The position numbers and the translations under genes are program-made. A stretch of 35,071 bases of DNA, taken from an uncultured Oscillospiraceae bacterium. GTDB taxonomy: Bacteria > Bacillota > Clostridia > Oscillospirales > Oscillospiraceae. Below the pieces are notes generated by a model, which saw only the letters and a list, made by a program, of their open reading frames with translations, searched no databases and had not been told where the DNA came from. The DNA is taken from contig CAKTKU010000023.1 in the NCBI GenBank assembly GCA_934572335.1, forward strand, positions 1-35,071, in the 5' to 3' direction. This document shows, piece by piece, positions 8,195 to 14,162 of the stretch; position 1 is the first letter of the stretch, and the number at the start of each line of letters is the position of its first letter.

Positions 8195-9598
8195 TCAGCG
8201 GACGAGGTCGATGATCTCGTTCATGTCCGCGACGTCCTCAAGATGCAGGCACAGGTCGATGAGCTTGTTGACCTTCTCCTCGCTCATGGGCTTTGCAGCA
8301 TGAGCGCAGCAATCCTTGAACTTGGCGATCATGTCGTCCTGAGTCATGGGGTTGTTGGTGCCGCCGATGGGGTCGCTGTTGAGGAGGTAGAACTCTCTGC
8401 CGTCGTTGAGCGTGACGTAGAGCTTTGCGCCCTCGACGCCGTTGGGGTCGTTGAGGAGCTCTTCGTCGGCGTACCAGCTGAACTTCTCCTCGATGGTCTT
8501 GAGCACCTTCTCATCGCGGATGCCTTCATCGGTGAAGTTGTTGAGCGTGACGTTGCCGTAGGTCAGCGTGCAGCCGACGGTGAACGGGATGGAGAAGCGG
8601 GCGTCCGCGCCGACAGCGGGAGTGTAGCGCACTTCCTTGGGTTGGCACAGGTTGACGCCGAGCTTGCCCACGCCGCACTTGACGCTCTTGACATCAGCGC
8701 CGGTGAAGCCGTTCTTCTTCATGAGTATTCTCAGACCGTCGATGAAGCCGTGGGTGCAGCGGCAGGAGGACCATGCCTTGTATATCGCCATGGTGGTGAG
8801 CCAGGGATCGCCTATCTTGACGTCGACGTAGCTGTAATCGGTGGTGCCGCGGCCTTCGTAGAACTGGTTGAAGAGACCGTGCTTGCCGTTGAATATCTGC
8901 TTGGGGCCGCGGATGCCGCGCTTTGCGAGGAGAGCGGCGAAGATGCCGTCCTTCTGGGCGAAGCACTGGTAAAGCTCACGGCAGTCGTTGCCGCCCTCGT
9001 CGAGGACCTGCGTCGTGCCGGAGTTCTGCTGCAGCATGAGACCGTAAGCGTTGACAGTCGTCTCATAGTCAAAGCCGTAGGCCTTGGCCGCGCCTGCGAC
9101 TGCCGCCCATGCGCCCTTCATCTGGGGTCCGAGCCAGCCGAACTCGATGATGGTCTTGGGGGAGGTGAGACCCATACGGGTGTTCATGTCGGAGCCGACA
9201 GTGAACGCCTCGATGAACTGCTTGCCGGAGCGGTGCTCCGCCTCGCACACGGCGAGAGCAGAGGGCAGAACTGCCGCCGCGGGGTGGCAGCCGGTCTCGT
9301 CGACGGCGTCATCGTAGCCGAGGGTATGCGCAAGACCGCCGTTTGCGACAGCGGCGAGCTCCAGAGGAACCTTATTGCCGGTGCCGAAGATGGTGGCTTC
9401 TTCCTTGCCGCCCTGCTCGAGCATCATGTCCACGATGTCCTTGGACTTTCCGCCGAGGGTAGCGCCGGCGATCATAACGCCGAGGCAGTCCATTATAGAC
9501 TGCTTTGCAAAAGCAACTTCCTTCTCGCTGAGATCCTCATATTTGAGAGCAACAGCTCTCTGCGCCATTTTCTGGGCGCTGTCAAGCATTTCAGACAT
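8195..9598 (-). CDS. MmgE/PrpD family protein 3
   Basis: This 467-residue protein shows the MmgE/PrpD layout with GYDDAVDETGCHP (94-106; Asp96/97 and His105). The Lys-containing motif of family members (TKR-x-H/Q-P) is replaced by GGNDCRELYQCFAQ (202-215), and the second-domain motif reads SSCRCTH (277-283). It therefore keeps part of the catalytic set but lacks the Lys/Arg pair. Start is an ATG after AAAGGAAAA. Upstream lies a hairpin and the C-terminal stub of an MFS gene, which suggests it was once the second gene of an MFS'-PrpD3 operon that lost its promoter. I see no good promoter in the remaining 107-base gap. Confidence 0.85.
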   Translation of the reverse strand: MSEMLDSAQKMAQRAVALKYEDLSEKEVAFAKQSIMDCLGVMIAGATLGGKSKDIVDMMLEQGGKEEATIFGTGNKVPLELAAVANGGLAHTLGYDDAVDETGCHPAAAVLPSALAVCEAEHRSGKQFIEAFTVGSDMNTRMGLTSPKTIIEFGWLGPQMKGAWAAVAGAAKAYGFDYETTVNAYGLMLQQNSGTTQVLDEGGNDCRELYQCFAQKDGIFAALLAKRGIRGPKQIFNGKHGLFNQFYEGRGTTDYSYVDVKIGDPWLTTMAIYKAWSSCRCTHGFIDGLRILMKKNGFTGADVKSVKCGVGKLGVNLCQPKEVRYTPAVGADARFSIPFTVGCTLTYGNVTLNNFTDEGIRDEKVLKTIEEKFSWYADEELLNDPNGVEGAKLYVTLNDGREFYLLNSDPIGGTNNPMTQDDMIAKFKDCCAHAAKPMSEEKVNKLIDLCLHLEDVADMNEIIDLVR

Positions 9599-9651
9599 TG
9601 TTGTTTTCCTTTCGTATTTTATTTACTTAAATAATGGGGACTGATTTTGGT

Positions 9652-9685
9652 TCTGCACTGCGGCAGAGACGAGCCGCAGTGCAGA
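9652..9685 (-). promoter_or_regulatory. Intercistronic hairpin between MFS remnant and PrpD3
   Basis: A perfect 13-base stem (TCTGCACTGCGGC and its complement) with an 8-base loop lies between the MFS stub and PrpD3. There is no U-tract on either side, so it is more likely an mRNA-processing or stability element than a terminator. Confidence 0.5.
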
Positions 9686-9705
9686 TAATGGAGATGACCG
9701 GTGAA

Positions 9706-9860
9706 TTACGCTTCGGCAGCGACCATCTTGCCGCGCGCCGCGTAGAAGCGGACAACAGCGACGATGATGACAGCCACGAGCACAGCGGAGATGATGTAGA
9801 ACCCGCCGTAGGAACCGGTGATGTCGAAGATGACGCCGGGGATGAGGGAGCCGACTTCCG
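9706..9860 (-). pseudogene. C-terminal remnant of an MFS transporter
   Basis: Only about 50 C-terminal codons remain. They read GSLIPGVIFDITGSYGGFY followed by a last transmembrane helix and a basic/alanine tail. They align well with the end of the MFS carrier at 3706-4944 (GSLMPGVLLDLTGHYTAAY, then the same helix). Upstream of about 9860 the homology stops abruptly and the frame continues as unrelated sequence. The missing part is about 1.1 kb. The right boundary is an estimate (9853-9866). Confidence 0.75.
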
Positions 9861-9978
9861 CACGGTGTACTCCCTGCACAACCGGGACATTCCGCTCTCC
9901 CCGCTGTACGACCCGCTTATTGAGGAAATACGCAGCTTCGTCGCCAAGCACCCCGAGCGCAGATTTGAAATGGTATAA
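9861..9978 (+). pseudogene. C-terminal remnant of a LysR-type regulator
   Basis: Reading rightwards, about 38 codons ending at TAA (9976-9978) encode TVYSLHNRDIPLSPLYDPL and then an amphipathic helix ending in RRFEMV. This matches the usual last strand and helix of LysR effector domains (compare RSIFLLSK...LSKCHDII in the LysR at 1349-2245). Homology begins exactly where the minus-strand MFS remnant ends. No start codon or HTH is present, so it is not functional. The family call rests on a short stretch and is moderate. Confidence 0.6.
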
Positions 9979-9990
9979 AAATTATGAAAA

Positions 9991-10021
9991 AATATCGCGG
10001 TTCGACGTGAACCGCGATATT
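9991..10021. terminator. Bidirectional terminator after the LysR remnant and SLC13 gene 2
   Basis: AATATCGCGGTTC and GAACCGCGATATT pair perfectly around a 5-base loop, with A's before and T's after. It survives between the dead LysR 3' end and the convergent SLC13 permease. Confidence 0.85.
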
Positions 10022-10041
10022 TTTATACTTTTTTGTGTCGC

Positions 10042-11310
10042 TCACGCGAAGAACGCGATGTACAGCGTGACGCAGCAGACGATGTAGTTGATGAGATTGA
10101 GTATGCCGCCGTAGCGCACATAGTCCTTGAAGCGGTAGCCCGCGACGGTGGTGAGCGTGATATTGGCGCAGGAGATGGGCGTGCTCTCGGAGAGATTCGA
10201 ACCCACGCCGACCGCCAGCGCGAACGGCAGCAGGTCGCACCCCAGTCTGCGCCCGATGGCGAACGCGATGGGGCAGATGATGGTGACGGCGGCATTGTTG
10301 GACATGAAGTTCGACAGCAGCGTCGCCACGAGGAGGATGAAGCACACCATGAAGTACGGCGAGCTGCCCATCGGACCGCAGAGCTTTATCAGCAGATTTG
10401 CTAGCACCGTGCCGGCACCGCTCGCCGTGACGCCCGCGCCGAGTCCGATGGAGCCGACGATGACGAAGATCTGGTCCCAGGCGATGTTGTTGACAACGTT
10501 CACCGGCACACAGCCTGTGAGGATGAGGATGCACGCGCACATCAGCGCCGTCGCGCCGAAGGGCAGAAGCTCCGTGACGAAGAGGACGATCGCAAGCACA
10601 AAAACGCCCAGCGTTATCGCGACCTTGGTTTTGTTTATCTCCTTGCCCGGCTCTGCCGACGTATGCTCCGGGGGCAGCTCCTCAAAGTCGAAGAAGCGCT
10701 CGCCGAGCTTGTGTCCGACCGTGGAGACATAGATCAGCGACACGATGACGACCGGCAGAGTTATCACCGCCGGCGCGAAAAGGCTCAGCCCGCGGCCGTA
10801 CTCTGTCGCGGCGAGCTGCGCCGAGGCGTTCATCATCGATGTTGTGCCGATGGAGGTGAGCGTCGCGCCGTAGAGGGAGGCCACGCCCACAGGGAGGTAT
10901 ATCATCTTGCGGCGTATCGTGCCGTTGGATTCCTGCGCGACAGCGTCAATTATTCTCCTCATTATTGGCACGATGATGATGGGGTTGATGAAGAACGACG
11001 TGAGCGCCGTGACAAGGCAGATGAGGACGATGGCGGTGCGCTCACTGCCGCGGAGTATGCGGATGAGGAAGCGCCCGACAATATCCGCGATGCCGACCTC
11101 GGCGATCGCCTTGCCGACGATGAACATGCCGATGATGAGCATTATCGTGGACGATCCCATGCTCGAAAATGCGGTGGTAAAGTCGATTATCCCCGCGAAG
11201 ACCATCGCCAGCGCCGCCAATATCGACGTGATGTACAGCGGGATAAGCTCCGTGCAGTACAGCACCACTGCCGCCAGCAGGATGATCAATCCAATTGTGC
11301 TTTGGTCCAT
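10042..11310 (-). CDS. SLC13-type anion permease 2
   Basis: This 422-residue inner-membrane protein is a paralogue of the permease at 2308-3579, with the same length and layout. It shows SIGTTSMMNASAQL in the first repeat and LLSNFMSNNAAVTIICPIAF in the second, the paired hairpin motifs of SLC13/DASS carriers. A hydrophilic loop at about 205-230 (FFDFEELPPEHTSAEPGKE) separates the halves. The ATG follows GGAAAGAG and a promoter at 11366-11393. It is convergent with a LysR remnant, just as the first permease is convergent with an intact LysR. The substrate is probably a di- or tricarboxylate. Confidence 0.85.
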   Translation of the reverse strand: MDQSTIGLIILLAAVVLYCTELIPLYITSILAALAMVFAGIIDFTTAFSSMGSSTIMLIIGMFIVGKAIAEVGIADIVGRFLIRILRGSERTAIVLICLVTALTSFFINPIIIVPIMRRIIDAVAQESNGTIRRKMIYLPVGVASLYGATLTSIGTTSMMNASAQLAATEYGRGLSLFAPAVITLPVVIVSLIYVSTVGHKLGERFFDFEELPPEHTSAEPGKEINKTKVAITLGVFVLAIVLFVTELLPFGATALMCACILILTGCVPVNVVNNIAWDQIFVIVGSIGLGAGVTASGAGTVLANLLIKLCGPMGSSPYFMVCFILLVATLLSNFMSNNAAVTIICPIAFAIGRRLGCDLLPFALAVGVGSNLSESTPISCANITLTTVAGYRFKDYVRYGGILNLINYIVCCVTLYIAFFA

Positions 11311-11365
11311 TACAATTTCTCTTTCCTTCCTTTTACATTAGTTAAATCCGTTTTATCACGTCAAG

Positions 11366-11393
11366 ATAGTAACATTCAGCACGGGGATTGTAA
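11366..11393 (-). promoter_or_regulatory. Promoter of SLC13 permease 2
   Basis: On the minus strand TTACAA (11388-11393) and TACTAT (11366-11371) are separated by 16 bases, about 55 bases before the ATG. Confidence 0.55.
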
Positions 11394-11460
11394 AATCGAA
11401 AAATTCAGAATGGCATACAACAAAAACCGATAATAGCCTTCATCATCCGACAAAATGCAC

Positions 11461-11496
11461 AAAAAGCGGCTTGGGAGCTTTCCCAAGCCGCTTTTT
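11461..11496 (-). terminator. Terminator of the ATP synthase operon
   Basis: A perfect 16-base stem (AAAAAGCGGCTTGGGA and its complement) with a 4-base loop, 17 bases beyond the atpC stop codon. The outer A/T pairs provide the U-tract. Confidence 0.9.
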
Positions 11497-11513
11497 AACG
11501 GTTAAATATTTGC

Positions 11514-11780
11514 TTATTCGGCGACTCGCGCGTCAGACGCGAGCACCGTGACAACATTCTCGGACACTTCGGCGATACCGCCGCCGACCTCGATGACAGC
11601 GCCGCTGTCCTCGCCCATGCCGCAGCGGATGCGGCCGCGGGCTATCGCGCACACCATGGGGGCGTGCCCCGTGAGTATGCCGACAGAGCCGGAGACCGTG
11701 GGCAGGTTGACATAGCTGACCGTCTCGTCAAAGACGGTGCTGTCCTGCGTCACAACGCAGAGATGCAGCTTCGTTTCCAT
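11514..11780 (-). CDS. atpC: F-type ATP synthase epsilon subunit, N-terminal domain only
   Basis: At 88 residues this protein covers only the beta-sandwich domain of epsilon: LHLCVVTQDSTVFDETV, then GSVGILTGHAPMVCAIARG. This domain binds gamma and the c-ring in the central stalk. The usual C-terminal pair of helices (about 45 more residues) is absent: the gene ends at DARVAE, followed by a stop and terminator. That domain is the part which inhibits ATP hydrolysis in many bacteria, so epsilon inhibition is probably missing here. Short epsilons are known in some bacteria such as Chlorobium. It lies 10 bases after atpD and is the last gene of the operon. Confidence 0.92.
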   Translation of the reverse strand: METKLHLCVVTQDSTVFDETVSYVNLPTVSGSVGILTGHAPMVCAIARGRIRCGMGEDSGAVIEVGGGIAEVSENVVTVLASDARVAE

Positions 11781-11790
11781 GCCCTAGCCC

Positions 11791-13179
11791 TCAAAACTGT
11801 CCGCGCTTCGCGTAGACCTCGTCTATGTCGCCGCACAGCAGGAACGCCTGCTCCGGCAGATCGTCGGCTTCGCCGCCGAGTATCGCCTCGAAGCTTCTGA
11901 TGGTGTCTTCGAGCTTGACGTATCTGCCCTGCATGCCGGTGAAGTTCTCCGCAACGTGGAACGGCTGGGAGAGGAAGCGCTGGATACGTCTTGCGCGGTT
12001 GACCGTCGCGCGGTCCTCCGCGCCGAGCTCGTCCATGCCGAGCACCGCGATGATGTCCTGCAGCTGTCTGTACTTTTCAAGCACGGCCTGCACCGCGCGG
12101 GCGGTGTCATAGTGGCGCTTGCCGAGGACAGTCGGCTCAAGAATACGCGAGGTGGAATCCAGCGGGTCGACCGCGGGATAAATGCCCAGCTCGGAAATGG
12201 CGCGGGAGAGGACCGTCGTCGCGTCAAGGTGCGCAAACGCGGTCGCCGGGGCGGGGTCGGTCAGGTCGTCCGCGGGGACGTATATCGCCTGAACGGAAGT
12301 GACGGAGCCGTCCTTCGTGGAGGTTATACGCTCCTGCAGAGCGCCCATCTCGGTCGCGAGCGTCGGCTGGTAGCCAACGGCGGAGGGCATGCGCCCAAGC
12401 AGCGCCGAGACCTCGGAGCCCGCCTGAGTGAAGCGGAAGATGTTGTCGATGAAGAGAAGCACGTCCTGACCGCTGCGGTCACGGAAGTCCTCTGCGATAG
12501 TAAGACCCGAAAGCGGAACTCTCAGACGCGCTCCAGGCGGCTCGTTCATCTGGCCGAAGACGAGCGCGGTCTTGTTGATAACGCCGGACTCGTTCATCTC
12601 GTTCCAGAGGTCGTTGCCTTCGCGGCTGCGCTCGCCGACGCCGGCGAAAACGGAATAGCCGCCATGCTCATACGCGACGTTGCGTATAAGCTCCATAATA
12701 AGCACGGTCTTGCCGACACCGGCGCCGCCGAACAGACCGATCTTGCCGCCCTTTGCGTAGGGGGCGAGCAGGTCGACAACCTTTATGCCGGTTTCCAGCA
12801 TCTCGGTCGCGGGGCGGATATCGGTGAAGGGAGGCGCGTCGCGGTGGATGGGCAGGCGCTTTTCAGCGTTGACCGCACCCTTGCCGTCTATCGGCTCGCC
12901 GACAACGTTGAACATACGTCCCAGCGTCGCCTCGCCGACGGGCATGGTGATGGGTGCGCCCGTGTCCACGGCAGCCGTGCCGCGGGAGATGCCGTCCGTC
13001 GACGCGAGCGCTATGCAGCGCACCGCGCCCTCGCCGATCTGCTGCACGACTTCAAGCGTGACCTTGCCGCCGTTTTCGTGGGCGACTTCGACCGCGTTAT
13101 ATAATTCCGGCAGCTGACCCGCCGGGAACTGAACGTCAACAACGGGTCCGATGACCCTTTTGACGATGCCGTTTACCAT
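11791..13179 (-). CDS. atpD: F-type ATP synthase beta subunit
   Basis: This 462-residue catalytic subunit of F1 has Walker A GGAGVGKT (151-158), a GERSREGNDLW segment with the catalytic Glu, and a C-terminal MDELGAEDR that matches the DELSEED region contacting gamma. Length is normal. The ATG follows AAGGAGGT. It lies 45 bases after atpG. Nothing unusual is seen. Confidence 0.98.
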   Translation of the reverse strand: MVNGIVKRVIGPVVDVQFPAGQLPELYNAVEVAHENGGKVTLEVVQQIGEGAVRCIALASTDGISRGTAAVDTGAPITMPVGEATLGRMFNVVGEPIDGKGAVNAEKRLPIHRDAPPFTDIRPATEMLETGIKVVDLLAPYAKGGKIGLFGGAGVGKTVLIMELIRNVAYEHGGYSVFAGVGERSREGNDLWNEMNESGVINKTALVFGQMNEPPGARLRVPLSGLTIAEDFRDRSGQDVLLFIDNIFRFTQAGSEVSALLGRMPSAVGYQPTLATEMGALQERITSTKDGSVTSVQAIYVPADDLTDPAPATAFAHLDATTVLSRAISELGIYPAVDPLDSTSRILEPTVLGKRHYDTARAVQAVLEKYRQLQDIIAVLGMDELGAEDRATVNRARRIQRFLSQPFHVAENFTGMQGRYVKLEDTIRSFEAILGGEADDLPEQAFLLCGDIDEVYAKRGQF

Positions 13180-13224
13180 TAGTGTAGTACCTCCTTATAG
13201 TAAAGGGGTTTGTGCTATGCGATT

Positions 13225-14076
13225 TTACATCATTGCGCTGCCGCCGACGATCTCGGATATCTCCGTGGTGATGGCGGCCTGTCTTGCGTGGTTGAGCTCC
13301 AGCGTGAGGGTGGATATAAGATCCTCGGTGTTGTCCGTGGCGGCGGTCATCGCCGTCATGCGCGCCGAGTGCTCGCCGGTCTTCGCCTCCAGCAGGACGG
13401 AATACACCGTGTTGCTGATATAAAGCTCGACAAGCGAGTTGAGCACGGACGAAGCGTCCGGCTCGAAAATATAGTCCCCGGTGACGCCGTGCTGCTCCTC
13501 CATGGGGGGAACAGGCAGGAGCGTGAGCCGCCCCGGCGTCTGCGAAAGAACGGATTTAAACTGCTGATACAGCAGCACTATCTCGTCCGCCTCGCCGCTG
13601 AGGTAGAGCTCTTTGAGATAATCGGTGAGCGCGCGGCATTCCTGCGCGGTGGGTGTGTCGCTGACATCGTCAAAAACACGCTTGACATTGATGCCGGCGG
13701 CTTCAAAGCTCTCTTTGCCCCAGCGCCCGCACACCACCGCGTAGCTCTCGCCGCCGTCGGCGGCAAGCTGCTCCTCGGCATAGTGCAGCAGCGCGGAATT
13801 GTACACGCCGCAGAGCCCTCTGTTGCCAACGAAGATGACGTAGCAGCGCCGTTTGACCTCGTCCCTCGCCTTGAGGAAGGGGTTGTCGGAATCCGACACG
13901 TTGCCCATCAGGTGCGAGAGGATGAAGCGGCTTTTATCGGAAAAGCTCTTGAGATTGCCGACAGCGGTCTGGGTACGGCGGCGCTTTGTCGCGGCGACGA
14001 CCTTCATGGACTTTGTTATCTGCCGGGTGTTCTCAATGCTCTTTATCCTTGTTCGGATAGCGCGCATATTTGCCAT
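13225..14076 (-). CDS. atpG: F-type ATP synthase gamma subunit
   Basis: This 283-residue central-stalk subunit has the N-terminal coiled-coil signature IKSIENTRQITKSMKVVAA and a C-terminal helix ending in LNHARQAAITTEISEIVGG. The middle domain holds FVGNRGLCGVYNS. I start it at the ATG at 14076 (MANMRAIRT), eight bases after a perfect GGAGG; the in-frame GTG at 14085 overlaps that ribosome site and is unlikely. It lies between the fused alpha gene and atpD, as usual for the operon. Confidence 0.96.
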   Translation of the reverse strand: MANMRAIRTRIKSIENTRQITKSMKVVAATKRRRTQTAVGNLKSFSDKSRFILSHLMGNVSDSDNPFLKARDEVKRRCYVIFVGNRGLCGVYNSALLHYAEEQLAADGGESYAVVCGRWGKESFEAAGINVKRVFDDVSDTPTAQECRALTDYLKELYLSGEADEIVLLYQQFKSVLSQTPGRLTLLPVPPMEEQHGVTGDYIFEPDASSVLNSLVELYISNTVYSVLLEAKTGEHSARMTAMTAATDNTEDLISTLTLELNHARQAAITTEISEIVGGSAMM

Positions 14077-14162
14077 ATGCCCCACCTCCTTCTTTTATGA
14101 TTCACCCGCAGCGGGCGAGCGCATGGCGCGCCCGCTGCGGTGCTGAGTCAAGTGTATCGGGA

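Noticed and set aside
3658..9634. Long open frames on the plus strand opposite the MFS and PrpD genes (for example 3658-5007, 4980-6491, 8171-9634)
   Set aside because: They are antisense shadows caused by strong third-position GC bias. Their products are rich in Asp, Glu, His and Arg, have no family likeness, and lack ribosome sites, while the minus-strand frames are clear family members.
9706..9951. The 81-codon frame at the MFS remnant as a small intact membrane protein
   Set aside because: Only its last 50 codons resemble MFS carriers; the first 30 codons are antisense of the LysR remnant, and there is no ribosome site.
14077..14085. GTG start three codons upstream in atpG
   Set aside because: It overlaps the GGAGG ribosome site, which is correctly spaced for the ATG at 14076.
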